A stretch of DNA of 64,000 nucleotides from Rosellinia necatrix (GCA_021209875.1 JAGYVD010000001.1:1984001-2048000); one strand, 5' to 3'; shown: positions 24,301-39,800, numbered from the stretch's first letter. Numbers and translations: made by a program. Notes: generated from the sequence alone by a model not told the origin.

Positions 24301-24693
24301 TTTCGAGGCACTTAATTTCGAGGCACCCGGTTTTGATGGACTTGGTTTCGAGGTGCTCTGCTTCTTGTCCTGAGGCGGGGGTCTCGAGCGACGGTCATTG
24401 GATTGCGCATTTAGCTTGCCGTTCGGTTTAGCAAAGGGTGGTCGGTCCCTATCCTGCCCATTTGGTTTCGTATAAGGTTTCGAAACGGGCTTCCCGTTCG
24501 GCTTGCCGCCCTTTGCGTGGTCGGGTTTGCCTTGCTGGGTTCTTTTCTTCGCGGGTGGTTGTGTGGCGGCTATGGACTGGTCTAATTTCCTCTTGCCTTT
24601 GCTGCTCTTCGGATCGGATTTTGTAATGTCAGTGAGCCTGCTGTCGAGCTTTGCGGTCAATTTAGACAGCGCAGCCTCGTCGAATGTGGCCAT
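21322..24693 (-). CDS. MAK21: Ribosome biogenesis factor MAK21/NOC1 (CBF/Mak21 family)
   Basis: Nucleolar protein that pairs with NOC2 to mature and export the pre-60S ribosomal subunit. Exons 24693-23923, 23863-22719 and 22654-21322 join in frame to 1082 aa (yeast protein about 1025). Introns are 59 and 64 bp. The first 257 residues are Lys/Ser/Pro-rich with tandem SKPxxSKP units (about residues 110-145), followed by acidic runs. The family body begins at IYEPRPDWHAVGLKTL and shows KAFENLLGLGAKRSRGPALTAL, the helical-repeat core with SYLLLQLLTMHP, and LESHLDTLFRITHS across the last junction. It continues with SIQALMLIQQL and the CBF signature HLSCLWELLPFLKHYHPSV. The C terminus alternates acidic runs with a basic KKKKRALK patch, normal for nucleolar factors. 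Divergent from the prolyl-tRNA synthetase gene. Confidence 0.95.
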
Positions 24694-25186
24694 TTTGTAG
24701 TTATATCGACCGTCCGAAGGTGCGTTGGCGGAATTGACGAACCTCGAGTACCAAAAAAAAAAAAAAATGGAGGACCCAAGAAAAAAAGTTGAGCGGGGCG
24801 CGGCTACAAGTCCAGGGGTCCGGATTGTCAGTTGCGTAGAATTATAGCGCGCTTAGTGGACATATCTATCATGCAAGGCTGCTAAAGTCTACCTACCTAA
24901 GTAGGTGGGTAGTATAATTTAGTTCTGACTTGACTAGGGCACATCTATCAATTTATTGTCTAGATACTTATCTAGTTATCTAGTATCCGCCTACTTGTAG
25001 TTAGTTGACCTGATCATTATGACGCTCAATTGAAACCTAAATCGATCTACTTACTGAGTACTTAACCACCTAGGAACCTAAGATACCTATTACCTAGTTT
25101 AGGTAATCTGTCTTGTTTCTCCCAGTTCTTAGGTCCTAGTTATCGGGCTCATCAACAGCAAACAATGCGATAATGCGATAATTGAG
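24694..25186. promoter_or_regulatory. Shared divergent promoter region
   Basis: 493 bp between the start codons of MAK21 (minus) and prolyl-tRNA synthetase (plus). It holds an A15-type run (24752-24766) and a cluster of TAGG/CCTA and ACCTAGG motifs at 24888-25100. Both genes serve translation, so co-regulation is plausible, but no specific factor site is identified. Confidence 0.4.
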
Positions 25187-27504
<2,318 letters not shown>

Positions 27505-27753
27505 ACCACCCGCATTTCTTGGCCAAGAAATCTATTTTAACCATGCCTGGCTTGGGTCCTTGGGTTCTTGTACAAGTTTTCTGCATACGCAGGCACATGT
27601 CGAAGAGACGGAAACCTAGGGCTAGGAGGGTCATGTAATTCTATCAAGAGCGCTTATATACGTCCATTTCCACACTACAATAACCTGAAACAAATCGCGT
27701 CTACCTCCGTGACCATCCGTACTGGGTATACCATACCCTCCGTTGATGTATTT

Positions 27754-29843
27754 TCATACGTGGCGCCTCCGCGCCCACTGAGTCAGATACTCCCGACCCT
27801 CGAGCCTATACGTGTCCTCCTCGACATACGACCCACCCTGCGCCTCCGTCTGCAGCACCATATTGAGCCCCTTCTCGCCCTCGTCGTACCGCGGCCAGCG
27901 CGGCAGGCCCTTTCCGTTCGGGTCCCCCGTGTGCGCGAAGCGGATCCACCGCTCGCTCATCTGGGCGCTGAGGGCGCGGTATCCGGGCCAGGGCCCGACG
28001 GCGGCCGGGTTCGCGAAGACGAAGGCGACCTCGCTGAAGTGCGCGACGCCCTTGTACGCCGGGGCCAGCATGACCGTCACGTTTCCTCCTGCTGCTCCGC
28101 CGCCATCGAAATCGGTGTTCGAGTACCCGGCCAGCGGCCGCGTGTTGAAGCGATAGATGAACGTCGGCGCGCCGCCCTGGGCGTAGTGCCGGGCGTCGTC
28201 GAGGCGCGGCGCGTGGTAGAACACGTCCCCGACGATGGCCGCCGCGCGCTTGTACTGGTACCCCCGCTCGGCGAAGCGCTCCGCGCCTGTGTCCAGCGGG
28301 ATCCCCTGCGCCGGATCGTCCGGGTACAGCTCCATGATGCGTGACACCGTCGACGGCGGGAACCCGAAGCCCGTGTCGCGCAGCAGGTAGGCGCGGAGGT
28401 CCGCGTCCGTATTGATCGCCCCCGCGGGCGCGTTGTCGGTCCCCTCGTCTGAGTTCGTCCCGTATAGATGTGGGACGTGCGCGAAGCGGCCCTGGCGGAG
28501 GAGCTCGGTCGGGTAGGCCGGGATCACGTCGCCGTCTGTGTGGGAAGAGAGTTAGAATAATACGTCATGTCATGTTGCTCCGATCCGTGTTTCAACCCTC
28601 GCTGTGTTGGCTCACAACACCCCCCTAGGTATACAAAGGGATGGAATATGTGAGGGATTGAGGGAATAGATTCCTTTCCGTCCGGAATCTACGAGCATGC
28701 TGACTTACCTACTGTCGGATACCAACCTGGCCCGGTAACGGCCGAGGCGTTCAGGAACGGGAAAAGCACATCGTAATCGACGGTTCTCAAGCATCCGAGC
28801 GTGTCGATTGCGTCCGTGCAGTTCACTTGTTCGACGATGTTGTCGTAGATGGGCTGGTACCAGTCGGACCCGTTATACCAGGCCGTTGCGGCACTTCCGC
28901 TTTCTTGGATAGAGCGGTGGAATAGCCCATCCGTTCGCCCGCCGTAGCTCATCACAAGCTGGCCCTAGAAGAATTATGCTAATCAGTAAAACACATCTTT
29001 GATACCTAGCCTACGTATGTAGAGATGGTAGGGGGCTTCCACCACCCCTCTCACTCTCAAGGATACGCACCACCGCAAACGAGCCCGCCGACTCGCCCCA
29101 TATCGTGACCGATGAGGGGTCCCCGCCAAAGGCGCCGATATTCTCCTGAATCCAGGCGAGCGCCTTACGCATGTCCCGAAGGGCGAGATTCGTATTTCCG
29201 GATCCCTACAAGATGACCCGATCAGCCCATGCACGATGCTATTAGAGATGTCAGGTGACCAGAACTATATAAAACCCCATGGTCGTACCTGGATTTCCCG
29301 TGAGTACATATTCCCCCATCCGCCCTTGCGGTAGTTAATACTCGCCGCGAGGATAGGGAGGCCGACTTCCACAGACCGCTGGACGAGGAACGTGAGGTTG
29401 TAGTTCGGCAGCGCGCTGGTGCCGACCTGGTAGCTCCCGCCGTGAATCCATAGCAAGACAGGGAGCTTCGACCGCGCCGCCGTCTCCTCCCCTCGCCCCT
29501 CCCGATTCGGCCGCGGCGGCCCGGACGGGCGCACGATGTTGATGCTCAGGCAGTCCTCGCCCATGCCGAAGCGCCCGTCGACGCCGACCTGGTGGTCCGG
29601 GCACGCGGGGCCGTACACTTTGGCCGGCCGCGCGCCCTCCCACGTCGCGTCCAGCGCCTGAGGCGCCCGGAACCGGTTTGCGCCTCCCGTGTCTTGCGCA
29701 TACGGCACCCCGAGGAACACGTCCTGCCCGAACGCCGGCAGGTGTAGGCCCTCGTAGCTCCCGTTCAGCACGCGGACCACGGGCTCTGCCGTGCCCGCAG
29801 CAACGAGCAGCAGCAACCCGCCGAGGAATAGTCGACCTGCCAT
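27754..29843 (-). CDS. Secreted type-B carboxylesterase/lipase
   Basis: Alpha/beta-hydrolase of the carboxylesterase B family. Exons 29843-29289, 29205-29071, 28964-28709 and 28535-27754 join in frame to 575 aa. The N terminus [21 protein letters not shown] is a clear signal peptide, so the enzyme is exported. Family landmarks are [19 protein letters not shown] (first disulfide Cys), [10 protein letters not shown] (oxyanion region), [25 protein letters not shown] and the nucleophile elbow GESAGS. The acid is in [10 protein letters not shown] and the catalytic His is probably the one in [10 protein letters not shown]. The exon 2/3 junction restores [13 protein letters not shown] and the exon 3/4 junction restores [13 protein letters not shown], both typical. 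An upstream in-frame GTG at 29867 is not used. The natural ester substrate cannot be told. Very GC-rich coding sequence. Convergent with prolyl-tRNA synthetase, 249 bp apart. Confidence 0.93.
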
Positions 29844-30791
29844 TGCCCACCGGCCCTCAACACGCACTATCTATCTAGAACGACTTTGCGACTCTTGTCT
29901 GAAGGGAACAGAAGAAGAGGAAAAAAGAAAAGAAAACTGCTTACGTTCAAAAATGAGACAAAATATCGAAAACACCCCTTTCCGTAGCACCACAACAGCC
30001 AAGTGCGGGGGAATGCAGATAGACAGGGGCCCCCGTGATCCGGAGTACATATCTCTATTCACGAGCACCGAACGGTATCCCAAGGCGTACATATGGAGAG
30101 ACGCCTTCTCTAGGGCACCGTAGTGTCGTTTTCAGCGGAGCCGTACATGCGCAGATCGGCTGCAGATCGCTTTCCGGCGGAGTTGGAGTTTGTGTGGTTG
30201 GTTGGTTTGTGGAGCCGACGATCCCGTCAACGCTACGACGATATTATGCCATGCGACATTGTGACCTCGCGGCGAAACTGTTTAGGAGACCCGTCGGCCA
30301 GAGCTGCCGATACGCTATCTGTCGTAGTGCTCCAAGGGGCGCATTAGATAGAGGCCACTCGTTGGAGCCGCCATGTATGGCTCGTGAAGCCCCAAACTGC
30401 ATGTATTTCAAGACGAAGACTTGGCACTCTACTTGGGGCCGGCGCGGCGCCTGGGGCAGAAGTGGCATCATTGATATAAATACCATAGGGGATAGGTACC
30501 GAGGTGTTCGATTCGATGCGACGAGTGTCACCGACAACAATATCTTATACCGACTAGGTGCCAGATGTAGCTCCGGCCGGATGCGTCAGGCCACCAAGGC
30601 AATCAGCCTAGTCAAGCTTCGGCATATGCCTCCTCGTGGTTTGTACAGTGTCCCATAAAACTAATGAGATCCGGTTAGGTACCGTTTCCCCCCCCGAACG
30701 CCACCAATGCATATAACCGTAACCTGCCCATGGCCATCCTAAATCTACAATATGGGCAAAAGCTGGAAATGATGAAAAACAATCGGCAGGT
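29844..30791. other. Intergenic
   Basis: Upstream region of the esterase and downstream region of the glutaredoxin gene. A 207-codon plus-strand frame (30035-30658) has no domain, no hydrophobic pattern and an overlapping antisense frame of similar quality, so I treat it as chance. Confidence 0.5.
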
Positions 30792-31687
30792 TTAAGACGC
30801 TCTGTCCTTGACATTACCGACGAATCGTTCCTTCATGGAAAGTGTCTTACCGCCCATTGACTTGAATTTGTCGATCAGGGTCTTTCTTGTATCGAGGCCA
30901 ATTATCTCGTCACTGCCGCCGACGCTCTCACCGTTCACCATAATATTGGGGACTGTTCTCCTGCCCGTTTTTTCGGCCAGCAGGGCTTGTAGTTTCGGGC
31001 CAAGCGGGTGCTCGTTAAGCTCGACAACATAAGGTGCAGGGTCTAGAATGTATTTGTCGAGAAGAACCCCTTTTTGCTCTCTTCGAATGGGGGCAGTGTG
31101 TTTTCGAGAAAATAACAACTGTACCGTAGTTAGATAAGAGGTACTGTAAGGAAGCCACTTTCCGAACCCGAATGCATACCTGGTGATCTTTTCAGAATCT
31201 GTTGTAAAGTGACCTCGACCTCAGAGTCTTCATCGGCCTCTTCTTCCTCCTCGTCAGTATCCTGCTTCGAGATCCTGTACTTGCCCTTTTTCTGGCCACC
31301 GGCGGAACTTCCTACCCCGACAACATCACTTGGGGCATCTGGCTTGAGCGGGGACTTGGCATTTGCCTGGTCCTTCGCTTGCTGTTCGGCGGCTCGCAGT
31401 CGGTCCGTCATCTCTTGGGCCAGTATCTCATCATCTTCATCAACACTGCCGTCGCCGTCGTGGTCTTTGAGGCCAGGGTCCGTAGAGGACCCCTTCCCGC
31501 CCACCACGACCTGTTCACTGCCTCCATGCCGTTGTTCTAACCCGTTCATTGTCTTGTCAAAGAAGCTATTCAGTGTACTAGGGTCATCTGTCGCCGAATG
31601 CCGCTTCTGGGCCGTGAAGAACAAGGTGGTGACGACGATGGCGAGTATTGTCACCATGAAGAAACGCAAACGTCTTGGAGAAGGCAT
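30792..31687 (-). CDS. Membrane-anchored monothiol glutaredoxin (Grx6/7 type), frame broken
   Basis: Early secretory pathway glutaredoxin. Exon 1 (31687-31180) codes a short basic N terminus and one membrane anchor (FFMVTILAIVVTTLFF), then an acidic Ser/Asp-rich linker ending VTLQQILKRSP. After a 61-bp intron (31179-31119, CTAAC branch, TACAG), exon 2 continues VVIFSKTHCPHSKRAK, which carries the monothiol active site CPHS. The rest of the fold is in another frame: KGVLLDKY, then VVELNEHPLGPKLQALL, RRTVPNIMVNGESVGGSDEI (cis-Pro and glutathione site) and KSMGGKT. The switch lies in an A5G4 run. Removing one A from 31071-31075 (plus-strand T5) restores a complete fold. Without it the protein stops 18 codons after the active site. 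This is either a base-calling error or a recent loss of function. Confidence 0.85.
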
Positions 31688-33116
31688 CGTATCCGAGGGC
31701 TTGGAGCCAACAGCCTTCTAGGGGCAGTCTCCGTCTTCTTGCTTCGGAGTGGGCGCCGTGTTCGTTTGACCGTCTGTGTCTGGGGAAAGCTTCCTGTCAA
31801 ATACGGGCCACAAACATGTCTCGGGTAGCCGGTCTCGACAAAGCGGGAACGAAAGACGGCAGGTGAGGACAGGCGTGGCGGGATTGTCGTTGTAGAGGGC
31901 GGTGCACAAGCCGCCAGGCGTGATAGAGGACAGGCCACAGGAGGCAAATGCTGCCGCGTTCAATGTTCAATTGGGCGTTCAAGACCTGAGGGACACCCAG
32001 CACTCGAAGGGCGTTTGTTGGACGTGGTTCGCTATGCGATGGGATGGATAGTCGATGGACAGTGGAAAGTTGTTGGAGTGCTCAAAGGTGGGCAATGGTG
32101 GGCGGGTTGAGCAATGCGGAATATGGAACGTGTTCTCCAACAAGATGCGGCTAAAACAAACAAGGCACTGGCCCTTAAATTGAACTCTACGGGAAAGGAT
32201 GTCTGTTGGGAATGTCAAGAGCTGATAGTTACTTGTACACTATGATGGGGAAATGACGATGGAAGGGCTTCGAGTGTTTGACTGTGCACTACTGGCCTAA
32301 GCTACGCCCAGACTATGCCTATCGAGACACGGCGCCACGCCTGCATGGATCAGCTGTTACCTCTTGGAAGCTTGAAAGCACTGTGCCTACTACGTAGGCA
32401 GGAGGAGGGACTGGCCAGTAAAGGTTCCCGTGCACCTACGCTAAGGTTACAGGGCAGTTGGGTACCTAAGTGAGAACTGCTGATCTACGCCTAGATTTCT
32501 ATTGTAGGATTAGCCTATCTACTACATGCTCTTTTTTGACTCGGGTACCTTAGTGCAGGTACAGACAGAGACAGACCCACTCGTCCCCTCTCCACACTCG
32601 ATTGCAGGGATGTGCAGTGTGTAATCCCATCAGCACTATAAAACGGTCTACTCCAGGGTCTTGCCAGTGGGAGCTACGCTACACTAAAACGAGGGCATCA
32701 TAACTAGTGTACCTAGGTAGCTTCCAAGGTTGTCTATCTAGGGGATTGAGTCTAGCATTCAGCCGCAATTTCCAACATTATATTCCATCACCACCACAAG
32801 TCAAGCATCGCGTGATCGAGCAGTTCAATCGTTGTCATTGGCCATTTAGTACCTACACTACATCAGATAACTAGGGTCCATCCACAAATAGAGACCATGT
32901 TGGCAGTTGACTTGTCATTTTGGCTTGTATACCGGTAAATATGCATCGCTACATAATCATAATTTTACATATCCATTCATACAAGTGCTGGAAACCCCCA
33001 CAACAACGTACATCCCCGTTGGAACCTACAAGGACTTTTGAGGGTGAGTTGATGGTGATGATGCGGCATGTATACTCTATACTAGTGCAATCAAGCAACC
33101 CTTGTCCGACCATGTA
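31688..33116. other. Intergenic
   Basis: No gene supported. Contains ACCTAGGTAG at 32710-32720 and other TAGG/CCTA motifs near 32390 and 32460. It ends at the TA duplication of the outer transposon. Confidence 0.5.
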
Positions 33117-33281
33117 TACCTATTCCAGGATTAGAAATGTTAGCTTGGGTATAAAACAAGGGTGTTGGCTAGGGTGATGGCCAGGGTTTATATAATTATT
33201 TCTGCTTATATTTTTATTTATAAATTGTATAAAGAGGTATATTTAGCTTTAAAACAGCAGATTTATTAAACTATTAATAAT
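33117..33281 (+). repeat. Left 165-bp inverted repeat of outer element
   Basis: Starts TACCTATTCCAGGATTAG; its partner starts CACCTATTCCAGGATTAA in reverse complement. The first base difference is a C-to-T change. Confidence 0.9.
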
Positions 33282-34418
33282 GCTAATAATATAGCTATTT
33301 TTTTGATTAATTTTAGCTTTTTTAATTTTTACTACTGTTTTAACTATAATATTAATTTTAACTGCGTTTTTAGCTGTTTTTATATTAATTAACGTTTTTA
33401 AACTGTTTTTAATTAGTTTTATTATATTTTATAGCTGTAATAACGTTTATTTTATAATTTAAATATTATAATTATATAAATAAGCTATATAAATCTATTA
33501 TTTTATATATTAATTAATTTATAACATTTTAATTTATTATTTATATAATAGCGCTGTTTTATATAAAATTTTATATTTTTTAAAAGTTATGCTAGTTTAT
33601 AAATATATATTTTTATTTATATTTTTATAGCTAATAAAATATTTTTAAATAGTTTAAGCTTTAATAATTAATTTATTATTATATTTTTAATTAATAAAAC
33701 TTATTTTTTTAATTTTAAAACTTTTATAATTTATTAAATAATTTCATATTAATTAATTAATATAATATATATTAAAGCTAACTAGCTTTTTAACAGCTTA
33801 TTTATTATTAAAGTTATTATAGTTTAAAATATAACTATAAATAATTTATATATAATAAAAATTAAAAATATATATAAGCTAAGCTTTATAAACTTATTAA
33901 ATTATTTAAATATTATAGTTTAAATAGTTTTATATTAATTTTATATAAAAACTATTTAATTAATAATTTAATAATTTTTTTATTAATAAATAACTTTTAT
34001 AGTTTAACCGGTATTTTTATAGTTAAAAATTATAAAAATAATTATAAAACAGCTAATTAAACAGCTAATATAGCTTTTATTAATTTTATTAGCTTAAAGC
34101 TTTAAATATTATAATTATAATATAACTAGTTTTTATTTAAAACTATATATTTTTAATTAAAAATAAATTAAAGCTATATATAAGCTATTTAAAAGTTTTT
34201 ATTTTAAGTTTTATTAAAATTATTTTTATAATTTTAGTTTTATAACTTAATATATTATTTTATTAAAAAATAAAGCTTAGCTAAAACTTAATAAAAGCTT
34301 AAACTAAAAATAAAATAACTATTTTATAAATTATAGCTTATATATTATTTTAATTTTTTTTATATATAAATTAAACTTTTAATTATTTTTTAAATAAGCT
34401 TTTAAATTATTTAATTAT

Positions 34419-34739
34419 TGTCACGATGAAGTGGATAGCCTTGGCAGAAGGCTGGTGATCGCAGCCTAAGTGCCGCAGTGAGCCCTGTGGCTAAGTTAGT
34501 GGCTGTTGGGGTAAGCGGTCGGGCTTATATAAGCCCGACCTATTTAAATAGATTAATTATAAAGCAGAAAAAATATAATCTTTTTTAAGCTGTATATATA
34601 AGCTGGCTAGTTTAATTATTTTTATATAATATAATTTAACTAGATAGATTATTATTATAAATTTAAATTAATTTGCTTGTATTAATTGTTTAGTTTTAAT
34701 TTTATTATTTTTATATAATTTATTTATTTTTTTGCGATA
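34419..34739. repeat. Left LTR (321 bp)
   Basis: The first 122 bases keep near-original GC content, whereas the remaining part is heavily transition-mutated. It aligns without gaps to 42477-42797. Confidence 0.93.
34517..34540. promoter_or_regulatory. 24-bp perfect palindrome with central TATA in the LTR
   Basis: The half-site GGTCGGGCTTAT is followed by its exact reverse complement, which places TTATATAA at the centre. The mutated copy in the right LTR is at 42575-42598. The position inside the LTR fits a core promoter, and the GC-rich arms could also form a hairpin. Function is inferred only from position and motif. Confidence 0.6.
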
Positions 34740-36641
34740 GTTATAAGCCCGGTTTATTAGTCGAGCTAATGTTTTTGTTATAAAAGCAATTTTTATTTTA
34801 AAGCTTATTAATTTAAAAATTTTATTTTTATTTTTATTTATTTTATATTTAAAACAATTATTTAATTTAATTATTAAAACTTAGCAATTTATTTTTATTA
34901 TAATAATTAATTATATTAAGCTTATTATTTTAAATAGTTTAACAGATTAGTTTTACTAGTTTAAAAAGTTTAAAATTTATACTAAAAATAAAAATTTTTA
35001 AAATATTATAAATTTAAACGTAGCAAAAACAATTTATTTTTTAATATTAAATTAATATTTTTAATAAAAATCAGATTATTACTAAACTTAAAAAATATAT
35101 AAAAATAAAATTTTAAGCTTATAATTTAATAGATCAATTTTAAACATTTTAAAAATTATAAACAGTTATAATGCTATATAATATAAGCTTAACTAAATTT
35201 ATTAAATATTTAGTATTATATAAATAAATAAAAAAACTATTAAAATTAAATATATAAAAGTTGCAGCTATAATAAATAAAAATAAAAATAAACGATTTAA
35301 ATAATTATTATTGCTTTTTATAATTAATTAATTTTTTAGCTTTATAAGCTTAAATAATAATTTAATAAAAATATGTTTAAATTTTTAAACGTATTAAATA
35401 AAAAAGCATTAAAACTAATAAATAATATAAAAATAATAAATAGTTTATTTATAAACTATTACTTATAATTTTTAAAATTTAAAAATATTTATAATTAAAG
35501 TTTTTTAAAATTTTTTATAAAAATTAACTTTAAATTAAACCGGTGTTAAACTTATTAATATAATAAAAAAAATTATAAAAAAAAATTATATTATTTAATA
35601 AATATAAAAGCTTTTAAAAGTTTTAATATTTAATATAATATAAAACTTAAAAGTTAGCATTAATTTTTATTATATTAAATAATTAAATATAAAAAATTAG
35701 TTTAATAAAAATTAAATAAATTATTTTATAAAAATTAAAATAATTATATAAATAAATTAACTAATAAGTAATAATGCTTATATAAGCTTAACATTAATAA
35801 TATTTATAAATAAAGCTTAAAAAATATACGATTTTTAGCTAGCTATTATAAGCAAAACTAATTAAAAATAAACAACTTATTTAAAAAAATAATTAATTAA
35901 ATTAAAATATGCTAAAAATTATACGTTAAAAATTATTTAAATAAATTATTAATAATTAAAGCTAAAAATACTTAAATAACTTATATTTTAAAAAAGCTTA
36001 ATAATAAAACTAACAGCAGTAAAAACTAGTTTAATAAATAACTTAATTTTAAAATAAATTTTATAATAATTAACCTTATTTTTTTAAAAGTATTATTTAT
36101 ATTATTAAAATATTTATTATTTTAAAATTTAAACGTTATATATTTTTAATAATATATTAATTAATAACTATAGCATTTTATATTTAATAAACAGTAAATT
36201 ATTTTTAAAACTTAATTTATTTATAATTATTTATAATAAAAAACAGTTTAAATAAAAATTATAAAATTTCTAATTTTAAAAAAACATAAAATTATATATA
36301 AAATATTTAATATATTTAAAAAAAGCAGTTTATAAATATTGTTTTAAAAATATAGCTTTAATTAAAAATTTTATATAAATATTATATTAAAAACTTATTT
36401 AAACAAAAAAAATCTAATATTATAAAATTAATTATATATTAAAATATAAAAATATAAAAATAATATAATTGTTGCTAATTTATTTAAACAATATAACTTA
36501 GTTTTTTAAATATAAGCTTATTTTTATTTATTTAAACGATATATTAATAATTAATTTATATAATTTTTTAATTTTATTTAAACAAGCGCTGCTAGTTTAA
36601 ACGTTATAACTATATTTAAAACTTTTAAACGTTTATATTAT

Positions 36642-36844
36642 TGATACGCGCGCGTAGAGGGAGCGCTTACATAAGCCCCTCGCTTGGGGTGCTGTGGCCC
36701 GTGGCCACAGGCACAACCTAATTGGGCCTAGCCCTATGTATGTGGGCCCTAGCCCACACCTAGGTAAAACTTTAGCTTAGCCTAGATTTGCTAGATCTTC
36801 ATCTTTTATAATACACACTTTACACCCCCATGGTGCACCTCTCA
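36642..36844. mobile_element. Un-mutated solo LTR, 203 bp
   Basis: A GC-normal island in the middle of the AT-saturated retrotransposon. It begins TGATACGCGCGCG, ends CACCTCTCA (TG...CA rule), and is flanked by ATTAT on both sides (36637-36641 and 36845-36849). It contains a short hairpin, CTGTGGCC-cgt-GGCCACAG, and a TTTATAATA box. It differs from the 321-bp LTRs around it, so it comes from another family, left after recombination between the LTRs of a full insert. It shows no sign of RIP, so it is younger than the mutation of its host, or too short to be a target. Confidence 0.8.
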
Positions 36845-39800
36845 ATTATTTTATAAAAAACTTTTTAAAACTAAAATTAAATTTTTAAAATTTATAACAT
36901 TTAAAATCAGGTTATTTAAAATAAAACGTTTTATAAACGCTTATATATAAAATAAAAAATTTAAAAATTTAAAAAAATTTTATAAATTAAATATAAAAGC
37001 TGTACTAAAACGTATGCTAAAAAAAAAATTAATAAAAAACGTTTAAAATAGCGCGCAGCCCGCCTATTTTAGCGTATTTATTAAAATTTATTTAATTATT
37101 TTTAAAAATATAATAAATTAAGCTAAATATTTATTATTAAAAAAAATACAGCAGTATAATTTATATATATATTTTTTAATTAAAATTAAAAAACAGTTAT
37201 TAATTTAATTATAAAATTTAAATATTAAATAATAAAATAATTTAAACTTTTAATATATAAAATTTAAAATAATAACAAAAAAATAATTATTATTAAAAGC
37301 TTAATAAAATATAAACGTTAAATTAAATATTAAAAATTAAAAACAAATTAATATTTATTAAAATCTTTAAATTAAATAGCGCGTTAAAACACGCTAGCTA
37401 AAAAATTATTAATTAAGCTATTAAAATATTAAAAAAAACAGAACTTTTAAAAAACTTTAGCTAAAACTATTAAAACAATAGTCTAACGATATAATAAAAG
37501 CCCTTCTGCTATAAAAACTATTATATGTTTTATTATGTTTTAAAAACTAATTTAAATATTTATTTTATTAATATATTTTAAAACATGTTAAAAAACTAAT
37601 AAATAATTTATGTTTTAATTAAAACAGGATATATATATATAAATATAAGGCCTACTTAATAAAAATTAATAAGCTTGCTAAACATAATTAGTAAAAATAT
37701 AAAACTAAAGTTTATATTTATATAAAATATTTTATAAGCTATTAAGCTTATAATTTATATTATATATAAATTTTTAATTAAATAAAATAATTACTATATA
37801 AAATATTAAATTTAATAAAAAAAATTTTATTAAAAAAATAAAAAACTAATAATTAAAATAAATAAAACTTTTATTAAATAAATTATTAAAATTAAATTTA
37901 AACTTTTAAATCTTTTTATTATATTAAATATATAAAATATTAAACTTATAACTATATATAAGCTTAAAAATATTTTTATTACTTTTATTTTTATAAAAAT
38001 ATTTTTAATTTAATTAATAAAATTTAAAAAACTAACTAATAAAATAAAATTAAAAATAAAAACAGCTAAAAATATACCGTTAAAAGCAGCGTTTATAATA
38101 TTTAACTATATAAACTTATAACTTTTAAAATATTTTTAAACTAAAAATAACTAAAAATTAAAAATAAAAAATAAACTATAAGCTAAAAAAACTCTTAAGC
38201 TTAAACGTAAAAAATAAAACAATTATATAAAATAAAATAAAGCTTTTTATTTAACGTAAAGCTAATCAGCTTTAAAAAAAGCTTAAAAATCGCTTTTAAA
38301 ACTAAAATAATTAAATACTATAAAATAGCTTTAAAATATTAATTATTAAAATATAAACAGCTTATTAATTAATCGATCGATTAAATAAACTAATAAAACA
38401 TATATATATATATAAAGTATTTTTAGCGGCTTTTATTTAAACTAAAAATTAAAAACTAAAAATTTTAACTTAATATTAAAAAAATAATAATATGTTTATA
38501 TTTACTATAATAATTTATTTAAATAATATTATCGAAGTTTTAAATAATTAAAATTAGTTTAACTTTATAAAAACTTATTTATTTAATTAAAAATAAACGT
38601 TTTATAAAAAAAATAAAAAACATAAAATATTACATGTAGTATTTACAGCCGTAATAAACTAAAACAAAACAAAAAAAATAAATGTTAGGCTAAAAAAACA
38701 TATATATATAAACAATTTATTAAAACCGTTATTAAAAAGCTAAAAAAATCTTTAAAATTATTTAATAAACAAATAGTTTTATATTAATATTTACGCAAAA
38801 ATAAAATCGTTTAAAAAAAATAATTAAAATAATAAAACTAAATAAAGTTTTAAAATCTTTATTACTGCGTAAATAAATATTTTAATATAAGTTTAATAAA
38901 AAAATACGTTAAATAATATAAATTATATATTATAATATAAAATAATTTTTAGCTAAAAAATATGCTATAAACAATTTATATAACAACACTTGCTGCAAAA
39001 ACTTTTAAGCTTATAATAGCTTTAGCAGCATATTTTAATTTAAAAATGCTTTAATTTAATATAATTTTTATATTTTTAAACGCTTTATAAATTAAAAAAA
39101 CGCTAATAATATGCTGTTTTTTTTAAAAGCTTTTTATAGTTAAATAAAGCAATATTATTAAATAAAACGTTATACAGCTTAAAAATTCTCTGTTTTTTAA
39201 TATAAAAGTTTTTATTAATATTTAAAATGCTAAAAATAATCGCTTTTTAAAAAGCTTTATTTATTTTATACTAAAAATCGATTTATATTTATAATTTTTA
39301 TATAAATAATTTTTAATATTTTATTATAAAAATTATAAAGCTAAAAATAAAAAATTATATAAAGTATTAAAAAATATATAAACTTAAAAATAAAGCAATA
39401 TTAAATAGTTTTTAAAAATTAAAATAATTTATAATTAAAAAGCTTAAACGATTTTTTAGCTTATAATTAATATATTAAAAAAATTGTTAAACGTTATAAA
39501 CTAAATAATTTAATTTATATATTAGCTATTTTTTATTATATAAAATTTTATATATAACCTAAGTCAGGCTATAAAAAATAAATAAAAGCTTATTAAAAAA
39601 ATTAAATTAACGCTATATAGCAAAATAATATTAAAAGCAGATATAGCTTTTATAATTAAGATATTATTATAATTTTTAACTAATTTAAGCGCCGATTATT
39701 ATGCTGCAATTAATTATTTAATTAAATATTTATATAAAACTAGATTTTTAACGGTTAAATTTAAAATAAGCTTTTTAAAAACACAAGCTTTTATAATTGC

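Noticed and set aside
30035..30658. 207-codon plus-strand frame
   Set aside because: No family motif, no GC3 bias like neighbours, and a competing antisense frame at 30244-30540.
36642..36844. Reading the GC island as a DNA transposon or centromere-type element
   Set aside because: The ends are not inverted repeats of each other. TG...CA with a 5-bp duplication fits a solo LTR better.
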